Below are positions 1 through 8,279 of a stretch of 33,137 bases of DNA, one piece after another; position 1 is the first letter of the stretch; the number at the start of each line of letters is the position of its first letter. The notes beneath the pieces were generated by a model, which made no database searches, had not been told where the DNA came from, and was given only the letters and a program-made list of their open reading frames with translations. Source of the DNA: Clostridiales bacterium (lineage in GTDB: Bacteria; Bacillota; Clostridia; Oscillospirales; Oscillospiraceae); contig JAAVHT010000020.1 of the NCBI GenBank assembly GCA_014799565.1, positions 1 through 33,137 on the forward strand, written 5' to 3'. A program made the translations under genes and the position numbers.

Positions 1-143
1 CACTGACCACTGCGCGCACCTTTTTGATACTGGAGGTAGATGTACACCAGCAGGTCGCCAGCCTTGAGGCCAAGCCGGAACACCTCATTGGGCAGAGGGA
101 ACACGGCGTTGAACACCTCGCCGGTGAGCCACTCCTGCTTCAT
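1..143 (-). CDS. Helix-turn-helix family protein, N-terminal part (runs off the window)
   Basis: Only the first 47 residues are present. The ATG at 143 overlaps the stop of the preceding minus-strand gene in an ATGA arrangement and is preceded by GGAGGT, so the two are probably translationally coupled. The visible part reads FPLPNEVFRLGL then LLVYIYLQY, matching the N-terminal half of the upstream neighbour (FPLPHEAFELGL, LLVYVYLVY). The two are therefore paralogues. In related elements such proteins carry a winged-helix DNA-binding region further on, which lies outside this window. The role is inferred to be element-encoded regulation or replication control. Confidence 0.7.
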   Translation of the reverse strand, partial: MKQEWLTGEVFNAVFPLPNEVFRLGLKAGDLLVYIYLQYQKGARSGQ

Positions 144-490
144 GCAGACAGACCTCCTTCATGGGTCGAGAACAGATCCACATCACGGCGCTTCTTCACG
201 TTGTTTCGGATAGGACACAATGTGTAGGAGAAGCTTTTTCCTACACACTCCATCCGGATGAAATCGCTGTTTGCCAGCGTGCGCAGATGCCGCCGCACCG
301 TTTTCTCACACAGACCAACCGCTTTGCTGACAATGGCGCAACTCAACTTGGCTGGGCTGTGTTTCAAACTCTTGTGATATACCAGATAGACATACACCAG
401 CAGTGCGCCCTGCTCCAGGCCGAGCTCGAAAGCTTCATGGGGTAGAGGGAAGGAATTCTGGGCAAGATCATAACTCCACTGTGCTTTCAA
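140..490 (-). CDS. Small helix-turn-helix DNA-binding protein of an integrative element
   Basis: A protein of about 116 residues. The N-terminal part contains FPLPHEAFELGLEQG and LLVYVYLVYH. The middle part (AKLSCAIVSKAVGLCEKTVRRH) looks like a helix-turn-helix, with KTVRRHLRTL as recognition helix. The start chosen is a TTG at 490 preceded by AAGGGGAG at good spacing; a GTG at 526 overlapping the excisionase stop is the alternative, and no ATG fits. It lies directly downstream of an excisionase-like gene and overlaps the next paralogue by ATGA, so the three form one operon. The function is probably regulatory, which is an inference from fold and context. Confidence 0.72.
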   Translation of the reverse strand: MKAQWSYDLAQNSFPLPHEAFELGLEQGALLVYVYLVYHKSLKHSPAKLSCAIVSKAVGLCEKTVRRHLRTLANSDFIRMECVGKSFSYTLCPIRNNVKKRRDVDLFSTHEGGLSA

Positions 491-513
491 TCGTTCCCAC
501 TCCCCTTCGTGTG

Positions 514-702
514 CTACCTCACCCACTCCACGAACTTTTCCTTCGGCACCACCATCCGGCTGCCGACCTTGAGTACAGGGAAGTCCGGCTCGTGCATGAG
601 TTCGTAACCACTGGACGGTGACACGCCCAGCACCTTTGCCACCAATTCCGCGTTGAGGAACAGCGGCAGCTCGTCGTAGCTTTTGTAGTTCGACATTTTC
701 AT
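514..702 (-). CDS. Excisionase-like / MerR-type helix-turn-helix small protein
   Basis: A 62-residue protein with the compact winged-helix pattern of excisionase (Xis) family proteins: LFLNAELVAKVLGVSPSSGY for the helix-turn-helix, then FPVLKVGSRMVVPKEKFVEWV, in which a beta wing leads to the final helix. The ATG at 702 follows AAAGGGG at about nine bases; another ATG two codons later is possible. Proteins of this type direct integrases towards excision or act as small regulators in conjugative and mobilisable elements. No intact integrase is visible here, although an integrase remnant lies at 2537-2775 on the same strand. Confidence 0.75.
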   Translation of the reverse strand: MKMSNYKSYDELPLFLNAELVAKVLGVSPSSGYELMHEPDFPVLKVGSRMVVPKEKFVEWVR

Positions 703-825
703 TTTGTCTCGCCCCTTTCAAAAATTCCCCTCACTGTGTAGGCAGCGGGGACGGCATTTTTATAGCCTTTTTTCAAAAATATTTTTACCTCATCAATTTT
801 CTGCGTTCCTGATTTTACAAAACCA

Positions 826-854
826 TTGACAGCCTGGCAATAGATTTGTACAAT
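826..854 (+). promoter_or_regulatory. Strong sigma-A promoter for the DUF6076-like gene
   Basis: TTGACA (826-831), a 17-base spacer, then TACAAT (849-854). This is close to consensus, sits about 70 bases before the likely ATG at 925, and lies in the intergenic region shared with the divergent excisionase operon. Confidence 0.8.
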
Positions 855-924
855 TCTTTTTGAAGTGATGTGAGTTGTACGTTTTGAAGGCGATTTGGAT
901 TCTCTAAAACAGAGGGTGAACAGG

Positions 925-2439
925 ATGCAGGAAAAAGACTATTCGGAGTACACGCTTACCGAGGCGCAGAAGTACCGGCTCTGCCGCCGGGGGAACCGGG
1001 CCGTCCTCCTTAACTACTTCAGCAACACTGTCTCTTTCGACCCGGAGCGCAGGACGTTTCACATCCAGGTGGATGATGGGAACGAGGATGACTGGATGGA
1101 CAGCGTCATAGATGAGGACACAAAAGCGACGGCCCAACGGCTGGGGAAAGAGCTTCAGACGCTGGATGAGGATGAGGATGACGATGAGGAGACGCGCCAG
1201 GAGGAATGGGCGCAGAACCAAACGGATGCGGCGCTGCTTGCCAACCGCTACCGCGTTTCCAATGCCTTGATGGACGACCCGCTGCGCAACCAGGACGGCA
1301 GGCGGAAAGAGCCCATGCCGGTGAACAACGTACTCAGCGGCGCGAACATTGTCATGCGGTACGGAGAAGGGATCCTGGATTTCGTGTACGCAGACTTTAG
1401 AACACCCACGATGGAGGCAATGCGGTATCCCATGATGTGGGAGGCCCTGCGCAAAGAATATCGGGCGGCTTCTCCTTCACCGCCTGCTGGCACAAAACCA
1501 GAGAAGGTCTACAACCAGACGCAGGAGATCGTGGACCGCTACTTTGCCTATCAGGATACCCTGCGGCTCATAAAGGACATCCTGAAGCAATCCCTGTACA
1601 CCATGATCTGTCCGCCCGTATTTGCGGACGAGACAGACAGCAAAGCCCTGAAGCGCTACTACGGCTATCTGCGCGATTTGCAGAAGGAATATCTGGAGCT
1701 GCTGGAATTCTGTTTCGACGAGTCCTTCTATCCCGACCTGCTTGGCAGTCGGCACCCAGCGGAGCGATTCTATCTGTACCGGGATCTGCATGGGTACCCG
1801 GTCACCATGGAGCGGGCAGAGACGGTGCAGTTCACCAGCCATTACAGAACGGGACAGATCATGCCCTATGGGATGACCACGGAGGAAGTGATCCAACGCA
1901 TTTCAAATCCAGTCCCTGTTACAGATGGGCTGAGAGAGTTTGCGGAGCGTTACCACGCGGAACCGGAAGAGCTGGCCGCGACGCTTACCTTCCCGCACTA
2001 TCTCCGGGTCGGTTACGAGTTTGGCCGGGTGGATCAGATTCTGGAACTGGAATTCACCAAGCTGCTGGAAACAGGTGTGCAGTTCCGCAAGTGTCAGCGG
2101 TGCGGGAGATATTTCATTCTGAAGGGAAATTTCAATCCCCGGTACTGTGACCGCATCGCGGAGGGCGAGACACGGAACTGCCAGGAGCTGGCGGCGCAGG
2201 AAAACTTCAAGAAAAAAGCCGCTGACCGGCCTGCCCTGGGGGTATACGGCTTGTTCTACCGGCGCTATGCCGCCCGCAAGAAGGTCAAGGAGGACGAGTT
2301 CAAAAAATGGCGGTATGAAGCTATGCGCCTGCGGGATGATTGCGAGGCGGGAAAGCTTACGGTGGAAGAGTACACGCAGTGGATGGAGGATTATTTCCCG
2401 AACCGTAAAAAGTCGAAGGACAAAAATCCAGCGAAATAA
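925..2439 (+). CDS. DUF6076-like zinc-ribbon protein
   Basis: About 504 residues. The N-terminal half is acidic with a run of Asp/Glu near residues 40-95. The C-terminal third has four cysteines in a C-x2-C-x14-C-x10-C pattern (C390, C393, C408, C419), including CGRYF and YCDR, followed by a charged helical tail with YRRYAARKK and a repeated E-Y-x-x-W type ending. The same cysteine spacing occurs in the protein at 23766-24737, so they are family members; I assign them to DUF6076 from memory of the family pattern. The ATG at 925 has AGAGGG at eight bases; an in-frame TTG at 895 is a weaker alternative. Function unknown; the cysteines suggest a structural zinc site. It has its own promoter and terminator. 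Confidence 0.75.
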   Translation: MQEKDYSEYTLTEAQKYRLCRRGNRAVLLNYFSNTVSFDPERRTFHIQVDDGNEDDWMDSVIDEDTKATAQRLGKELQTLDEDEDDDEETRQEEWAQNQTDAALLANRYRVSNALMDDPLRNQDGRRKEPMPVNNVLSGANIVMRYGEGILDFVYADFRTPTMEAMRYPMMWEALRKEYRAASPSPPAGTKPEKVYNQTQEIVDRYFAYQDTLRLIKDILKQSLYTMICPPVFADETDSKALKRYYGYLRDLQKEYLELLEFCFDESFYPDLLGSRHPAERFYLYRDLHGYPVTMERAETVQFTSHYRTGQIMPYGMTTEEVIQRISNPVPVTDGLREFAERYHAEPEELAATLTFPHYLRVGYEFGRVDQILELEFTKLLETGVQFRKCQRCGRYFILKGNFNPRYCDRIAEGETRNCQELAAQENFKKKAADRPALGVYGLFYRRYAARKKVKEDEFKKWRYEAMRLRDDCEAGKLTVEEYTQWMEDYFPNRKKSKDKNPAK

Positions 2440-2442
2440 AAG

Positions 2443-2474
2443 ACCGCCTGCAGGGATGTATCCCTGCAGGCGGT
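2443..2474 (+). terminator. Rho-independent terminator after the DUF6076-like gene
   Basis: A perfect 14-bp stem (2443-2456 with 2461-2474) and a four-base loop, starting four bases after the TAA and followed by a short T-containing stretch. Confidence 0.85.
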
Positions 2475-2536
2475 TTCTCTAAACCATATTGCTTTCGATG
2501 GTGTGATGGAAAAGGTATTACCGCATACTTCCCCAT

Positions 2537-2775
2537 TCAGAGGCGCTCATTGAGTTGTGACAGACAGCCTGCTCCGGCCTTACGTTTCTTTCTCTTGTAG
2601 GGCTCAAAAGCAACCCCTGGGCACATATCAGGCGTTTGGCTGGGTAAACCTTCGTTCTCTGGAGAAGTCTCGTCCTGCGGTTGACATTTGCCAATCCATT
2701 TATCAATTTTCGCCGCAGCAGCTCGGCGCATCTCATTGGTGATGTGGCTATAGACGTCCAGCGTGCAATGATTCA
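2537..2775 (-). pseudogene. Tyrosine recombinase (integrase) C-terminal remnant
   Basis: The minus strand encodes TLDVYSHITNEMRRAAAAKI followed by a lysine-rich linker with FEPYKRKKRKAGAGCLSQ. This matches the end of Clostridial element integrases: the catalytic tyrosine region (LDVYSHIT) and a characteristic C-terminal extension. Nothing upstream encodes the rest of the catalytic domain (the Arg-His-x-x-Arg boxes), and the extension stops early at 2537 in LNERL. It is thus truncated at both ends. It shows that an integrative element once ended near the start of the helicase operon. Between this relic and 2890 I see no other gene. Confidence 0.7.
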
Positions 2776-2894
2776 CACATGGAGGAAGTGTTGCAGCACA
2801 AGATGAGTTCCGCAGTACGGAGTAAGGGCGGGGAAGTACATAAAGGATTAAAACAAAGCATGCACAATAATGTGTAAAAATCGCACGAACCATG

Positions 2895-2923
2895 TTGCAC
2901 TTTTTAGAAAAAATAATTACAAT
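2895..2923 (+). promoter_or_regulatory. Promoter of the four-gene helicase operon
   Basis: TTGCAC (2895-2900), a 17-base spacer, and TACAAT (2918-2923). It lies about 50 bases before the first start codon at 2974. No comparable promoter was seen between the four following genes, which are spaced 14 bases or less or overlap. Confidence 0.72.
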
Positions 2924-2973
2924 AGCATTATGGCAATATGATGCTACACAGTCGTCGAGGGGGAGATAGACAA

Positions 2974-4524
2974 ATGCCTTCGCTTACACACGTCTGCATG
3001 TTTTCTAAACATGGATGGGAAAGAACTACAGTGACTGAAGCAGCAAAAATCTTCCCAGAAACAGTGTCCGCAATCAGTGGAATATTTATGTGTGAGCTTT
3101 GCCACCAATATGTATATTTCAGCAAACAGGGATACCAGATTCGGCACTTTGGCCATACGCCGGATGCTGACAAATCTTGTCCCGAACGTACCTTTGGCCC
3201 CAGCAAAAGCATAGATTATTACGAACGAGAACACGACCTTCCTATTAGGATCACTCTACTGCAATCAGATTTTGAATTTGAACTTGGTCTATTGGGTGTC
3301 CCGTTGCCTGTTTTAAATAATTTGCAAGATCAAATGATTAAAATTACCCTCAGTCAAGAATCCAAAGCCATTTTTTCCTACAGTCTAAAAGAGCGACTAC
3401 ACGAAAATGAAATCACCTATGTATCTGTCGGCCGAATTCCTTCTGCAGAGTATTTGATTGGACTTGATTGCAAAAGTCACCTTGCCTTTTCTTGCTGGCC
3501 AAAGCGGGTACAGGGGATCAGTTCAACCGGAACGCTCTTTGATATATCCTCACGGAAGAAGCTTCCGTATGATGCCGATGTCCAAGTAGGGAAACCTTAT
3601 TATCTACTGACAGCTGGTTGTATCGTGCGCACCTGCAAATCTATATCTCTAACCCGACTCTTTACCAAAACCTCTTATGGAAAGGTTTGGTACATATATA
3701 CGGTTATAGCAAATGCTTTGGATGATGACTCCGCAAAATTCTTTTTGAACCTTCACTGTCGCTTGACAGATCGGCCAGTTAAGATTCAGCCAATATGGCC
3801 TATCTATATTAGGAGTCCCTATGTAATCCACTGCAATAGCCACAAAATGACGTTTCATGTGCAGGGAGAAGGAATCCAAACAAAATGTTTTCCATCGGTT
3901 TCGCATCAGTACCGATATTCCGTAGAGAACGGTACGGTTGAACGCATCGTTTGTAATGACCGTCAGCAGTTGATTTCTGCTGGCCGCACTAAAATGCTGA
4001 AGTACATCTATTTTTGGCGGGAACCGCTTAATTATACTACGAAGATCCCCTCTGTTTCTGTCACAGATGTTGCGGGTCATGTAATTCAGCCAGGTGTGGC
4101 GGACAGGTTACCCTCCAAGGGTATTATGCGCGTACATACCCCATATGACGGAATTGCTATCATAAAGAAAGTTGGACAAATCCTTGAAAAGCGAAGACTG
4201 AAAGCAGGAATTCCGAGTGAAATTGATTCACTTCAGTTTGGCTATAAAGTAGAAATTCTGCAAGGACTGGACCATGTTTGGTCAATACAGTACCAGCGGG
4301 AAGCACTGCAATCCGCGCAAGAGGAAGGCCCACTTCTACAGAAATTAAAAAGTGGCACCGGGCATCCAATACAAGTGCCACATTCTTGGGGGGCTGTTGC
4401 CGTAAAGCTGGATCTGTATCCGCAAATTAAGCAGTGGCTCTATCTGAGAATCCGGGAGGGCCATATACCAGAGTCTTCCTACCAGGAATTTAAACATTTT
4501 ATAGATAGTTTATCAGCGAGATAG
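2974..4524 (+). CDS. Operon gene A: protein with an N-terminal CoiA-like zinc finger, otherwise unknown
   Basis: About 516 residues. Near the N-terminus C40-x2-C43, then H58-F-x-H61 and C69 form a zinc-finger-like signature resembling the N-terminal zinc site of competence protein CoiA. The CoiA nuclease motifs were not found after it. The rest looks like a mixed alpha/beta protein; I recognise no catalytic motif, signal peptide or membrane segment. The start chosen is the ATG at 2974, preceded by GGGGGAG at eight bases; the ATGs at 2938 and 2941 lack a good ribosome site. It is the first gene of the operon and stops 14 bases before the next start. The gene is AT-richer than the flanks, suggesting transfer. 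A nucleic-acid sensing role in defence is only an inference. Confidence 0.72.
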   Translation: MPSLTHVCMFSKHGWERTTVTEAAKIFPETVSAISGIFMCELCHQYVYFSKQGYQIRHFGHTPDADKSCPERTFGPSKSIDYYEREHDLPIRITLLQSDFEFELGLLGVPLPVLNNLQDQMIKITLSQESKAIFSYSLKERLHENEITYVSVGRIPSAEYLIGLDCKSHLAFSCWPKRVQGISSTGTLFDISSRKKLPYDADVQVGKPYYLLTAGCIVRTCKSISLTRLFTKTSYGKVWYIYTVIANALDDDSAKFFLNLHCRLTDRPVKIQPIWPIYIRSPYVIHCNSHKMTFHVQGEGIQTKCFPSVSHQYRYSVENGTVERIVCNDRQQLISAGRTKMLKYIYFWREPLNYTTKIPSVSVTDVAGHVIQPGVADRLPSKGIMRVHTPYDGIAIIKKVGQILEKRRLKAGIPSEIDSLQFGYKVEILQGLDHVWSIQYQREALQSAQEEGPLLQKLKSGTGHPIQVPHSWGAVAVKLDLYPQIKQWLYLRIREGHIPESSYQEFKHFIDSLSAR

Positions 4525-4538
4525 TAGGAGGGATAATC

Positions 4539-7226
4539 TTGGACTACATTTCAAAACTAACAGATGATGAACTGACAATCATTTGTGATTTGACACCAAT
4601 CAGATATTTTAGAGCGTTTTTTAAAAACCACACTAAGGATTTCCACAAAATTTGTCCTGGCTATAGACCAGAGACAATCTCTGTCGACAAAGTCAAAAGC
4701 ATTGCTGTTAGCCATCGGAGTTCTCCCTTTCTGTCGGATTGCCTAAACCTTTGCGTTAAAATGCTACTCAGTTCAGTTGAAAAGGAAATTTCTGCACTTG
4801 TAGATGCCGGGAATGATATCCATACAGCTTTGTTGCGCGTGTTGCCTGAAAGCTATTTCAGTGAACATATTAGTCTCTATTTCAAACTTGTTGGCGAAAC
4901 TTACACAAAAGAGTATGTTGAACTGTTTCAGATTGCCTTGAGAGAAATGGAATCAAGAAAGGGAGACGCAACTGATGCCAGAACTGTTTTAAGCCAAGAC
5001 AATTCCATGGTCGCAGAAATTGAAAAGCTTCAAGGGCAATTAAAATCCATGGAAAATACATTAGAGACTGAGCGGATGACACATCTTCGTGACGTTGAAG
5101 ACTTGAACGCTAAAAATGCGATACTTCAAGAAGGACTTCAGGTTGCCCAGATATCTTATGAAGCAAAGGAGCGGGAACTTGCTGATCTTCAAAACTTGAT
5201 TAGTCATGCGGATTTGCCATCTCAGCGTCCAATAGGTAATTCTTATCCATATATGTCGTTATGTTGCGTTGGAGCATTAAACGGGAGCAGCCTGGAGTTG
5301 CTCAGAATAGCCGATATTATTGATGGAGAAATACGCACACGATGGCAAGAGGATGCGCCAAATCGAAATGTTCTATTTACAAAGGACCGTTCCAAACCAC
5401 AAAATTTTATAGGCGTATGGAGTTGGAAGACCGAGCCAAATTATAACGCAACTAAGCCAGACTACATTATATCTGAATTTCAAGCAGGGCAAATACCCAT
5501 CGAAATTGTTGTGGTGCCAGATTGCAGAACTATAGATGATCTAAAGAAGGAATTACTTCAAGGAATCACGAGAACTCAGGCAGGTAGAAAAACGCTCTTT
5601 GCTTTTTCCAGTGATGAGAAATACATCGGCCTGCTCTGCCAAGCTCAAGACCTCTCCGTCAAAAATGAGCGTGCTACACTTAGGCAGGATATAATGGTAC
5701 TACCTCAGTATGAATTCACCGAATCGGAAATTACGAAGACCAATAAAGGTTGGTTCTACTATCGTGTTAGTGTCGGAACACCAAAGGCATTAATCCCAAT
5801 CATGGATCCATTGGACGCTGTTAAACGGTCTGTTTTAAAACGAGTTCCGTGGTCAAGATTAAAATCGTGGTTCACAAAGAAAGACACGCAAAAATTTCAA
5901 GAACTGTTGAAAGAAATCCCTGCAAATGACTTTTATCAAGAAATAGCATTTATTTGCAATTGCCCCCTTAATGAAGCAGAAACATATGTAAATGATTTCA
6001 TTGAACGTGCTGAAACCTATCTGCGGCAAGAAGACATTGAGAGCGAAACTCTTTTGCTGGCATTGGAGCACAGCCCAGCACTACTGGATAAATGCCAATC
6101 CTTGATTATGGAGCAGTGGCAGGCAACTCACAAAAAGCAGCTTGACGATGCCGAAGCAGATCTTTCTCGGGCAATCGAGGCTACCAAGGAGCAGCAGGAT
6201 CTGTATAATCGGCTGACTCAGCAACAGGAGCAAATTCAAAGTCGCTTGGAAAAGCTCACTGCGGATATCTCGAAAAAAGAAACGCTGGCATCCGACGTTG
6301 AGAATAAGGTCGCTCAGCGAATTGATGCCGCCAAGAAAAATGTAGCAGATTTCATTTGTGAAATGGCCTTTAGCCAACCCGAAATCGCCGCTCAATCCGT
6401 ACCCGCACTGCCCATTTCTCAGAACACATTTCAATCCGGGCAAATGTTGCAAGCCGACAATTTTGATCATCATGAAACATGGGATGAATTGTTATGTACC
6501 ATCGAAGATGAGCTAAAGGAAGCCGGCGTATCAAAAAACTACTCCTCCAGCGTCGCAGCATATTTGTATGCTGCCTATATTGCTCAGACTCCTCTATTGT
6601 TGGCTGGCCCCAATGGCCGTGATATTGCAGATGCATTTTCAGTCGCGATGTTTGGTAAAACTGCATCAATAATGCGTTGTGACCATACTTTTTCTATTAA
6701 TACAATTGATGAATGCATTGCGGATAGCGGACCCATTGTTATTGCAGTTGGTGTGCTTAATGCCGGATGGATCAGCCATATTGCCGAACTGTGTACAATG
6801 AAGGGAAAATTCGTAATCGCAGTCCACCCTTTTGCAGAAGATCTTTTAATCGAACCAAAAGGTCTCTATAATTACTTCCTGCCAATACTAACGGAACTCT
6901 TTGTGGACAAGCCTGCAACCAGAAAATTTGTAGGCGGATGCTTTTCTGAGGGATTTCAGCACTATTCCTGTGCCACCCCCTCAAAGCACCTTCTTCATAC
7001 AAAAATGCTGCCTATGAACTCATTAGTCAACGGCAGGCTGAGACAAATCATTGCCAATATGCATACCCTATTGGGCAGGAACAATGTTGATAACGATGTT
7101 TTGCTTAGTTTATTCCCTTATGCGTATGTCATTGGCAAAGCCAGGAACTTCTGGGATGAAATTCGGGATATGCTTTCAAAAGACACAAAAGAACTTCTTC
7201 AAGCTTTTTTAGGTGATACCGAATGA
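4539..7226 (+). CDS. Operon gene B: large coiled-coil protein with a degenerate P-loop-like C-terminal region
   Basis: 895 residues, starting at a TTG with TAGGAGGG six bases upstream, so the rare start is well supported. There are two predicted coiled-coil stretches: roughly residues 155-222 (EIEKLQGQLKSMENTLE) and 530-602 (EQQDLYNRLTQQQEQIQSRL). Around residue 687 a hydrophobic strand leads into LLLAGPNGRDIADAF. This has the look of a P-loop of the McrB/AAA type but lacks the GKS/T lysine, and is followed by a Walker-B-like hydrophobic strand (GPIVIAVGV). If it is an ATPase fold it is probably inactive. The stop overlaps the next start by ATGA, so B and C are coupled. A scaffold or sensor role beside the helicase is inference; no named family is recognised. 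Confidence 0.72.
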   Translation: MDYISKLTDDELTIICDLTPIRYFRAFFKNHTKDFHKICPGYRPETISVDKVKSIAVSHRSSPFLSDCLNLCVKMLLSSVEKEISALVDAGNDIHTALLRVLPESYFSEHISLYFKLVGETYTKEYVELFQIALREMESRKGDATDARTVLSQDNSMVAEIEKLQGQLKSMENTLETERMTHLRDVEDLNAKNAILQEGLQVAQISYEAKERELADLQNLISHADLPSQRPIGNSYPYMSLCCVGALNGSSLELLRIADIIDGEIRTRWQEDAPNRNVLFTKDRSKPQNFIGVWSWKTEPNYNATKPDYIISEFQAGQIPIEIVVVPDCRTIDDLKKELLQGITRTQAGRKTLFAFSSDEKYIGLLCQAQDLSVKNERATLRQDIMVLPQYEFTESEITKTNKGWFYYRVSVGTPKALIPIMDPLDAVKRSVLKRVPWSRLKSWFTKKDTQKFQELLKEIPANDFYQEIAFICNCPLNEAETYVNDFIERAETYLRQEDIESETLLLALEHSPALLDKCQSLIMEQWQATHKKQLDDAEADLSRAIEATKEQQDLYNRLTQQQEQIQSRLEKLTADISKKETLASDVENKVAQRIDAAKKNVADFICEMAFSQPEIAAQSVPALPISQNTFQSGQMLQADNFDHHETWDELLCTIEDELKEAGVSKNYSSSVAAYLYAAYIAQTPLLLAGPNGRDIADAFSVAMFGKTASIMRCDHTFSINTIDECIADSGPIVIAVGVLNAGWISHIAELCTMKGKFVIAVHPFAEDLLIEPKGLYNYFLPILTELFVDKPATRKFVGGCFSEGFQHYSCATPSKHLLHTKMLPMNSLVNGRLRQIIANMHTLLGRNNVDNDVLLSLFPYAYVIGKARNFWDEIRDMLSKDTKELLQAFLGDTE

Positions 7227-8275
7227 ACAAATATCAGGGATTACTAACTACGATTGCCAACGAACTTCATATTGAATGTGGCGAAGCAGAGCATAACGAT
7301 AATTGGAAAGCCCGAATTGTCTACAGTCTGCTGGGGCGCATGGCCTATGCAAGCCTATCTGACCATCAGGAAGAAAACGAAGTGATACCAGAAGAACGCG
7401 AATCTGTTTCCATTACCCATTTCAAGCAACGCATTCGTGTGCTTTTGGATAGTTATCTAACGTTGTATCCCGAAATCAGTCCACTCTTTGAAACCGCCAA
7501 AGCAGAGTTGTGTAACGAAATTTATGATGTATACTTAAAAGCCGGTTGCATTTATCATACGCCTTACGAGGTTTTGCAGTCATCCCCTTGTATCTCTAAG
7601 CAAAGTGATTTGCAGTTTGAGCGGGGAATGCCGCTGGACAGGCAACAATGCATTAGCGGCTTAGGAAGCTATTTGCCAAACGGGAGCACTTTTGATGGGG
7701 TAAAAGTGTATTCCTCTGTGCAAGAAATGTTTGGACTTCAGCCAGACACTCTGTCTGATTTTTGGACCGACCTGCTGTCCCATGCAAACTGGCAACCACT
7801 ACACACAAATGAAGACATGGAATATCTCCCCTATCGACCGCCTCTCTATCGTTGGATAGCTACTCCTCAAGAAAATGGAGTAGCGTCCATATCGAGAATC
7901 GGCCAACCAGGCAGAGGCAGTTACCTTTACTATTTATACAAAATGGAAAACGGCCAAATGCTTGGCAGCCAACTTCCGCAATGGTTGACTAATGACCCTC
8001 TTTATGGTGGCAGTTCTTATCGTGCAGTTTCTAATGCTTGTCTGGCAGTTTCATCCAGCTTACCGGCAATTAAATACCACATAGACGGCCCTATTGTAAA
8101 GATGCGGTTGCAATATCTTTTGCCGCCTGCAGAATTGTATTGGGTCAAGCTATATAGCTGGCCGAGTTCTTTCTACAACGTACGCAGCAACTTCGAAAGA
8201 GTATTCAGCCAGCCGGTATTTTGGGCGGTGAACGCCATACTGGAGCAGACTGGCTATCAATTTGCAGAGGAATGA
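7223..8275 (+). CDS. Operon gene C: unrecognised 350-residue protein
   Basis: The ATG overlaps the stop of gene B by four bases, and its own stop is four bases before the helicase ATG, so it is firmly inside the operon. The protein is soluble-looking, rich in Tyr, Trp and Pro in its C-terminal half (YLPYRPPLYRWIA, YWVKLYSWPSSFY), with no signal peptide, membrane helix or obvious catalytic motif. I do not recognise the family. In Druantia type I the helicase is also preceded by several proteins without known domains, so its position fits an accessory subunit; this is by analogy only. Confidence 0.72.
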   Translation: MNKYQGLLTTIANELHIECGEAEHNDNWKARIVYSLLGRMAYASLSDHQEENEVIPEERESVSITHFKQRIRVLLDSYLTLYPEISPLFETAKAELCNEIYDVYLKAGCIYHTPYEVLQSSPCISKQSDLQFERGMPLDRQQCISGLGSYLPNGSTFDGVKVYSSVQEMFGLQPDTLSDFWTDLLSHANWQPLHTNEDMEYLPYRPPLYRWIATPQENGVASISRIGQPGRGSYLYYLYKMENGQMLGSQLPQWLTNDPLYGGSSYRAVSNACLAVSSSLPAIKYHIDGPIVKMRLQYLLPPAELYWVKLYSWPSSFYNVRSNFERVFSQPVFWAVNAILEQTGYQFAEE

Positions 8276-8279
8276 TTGT

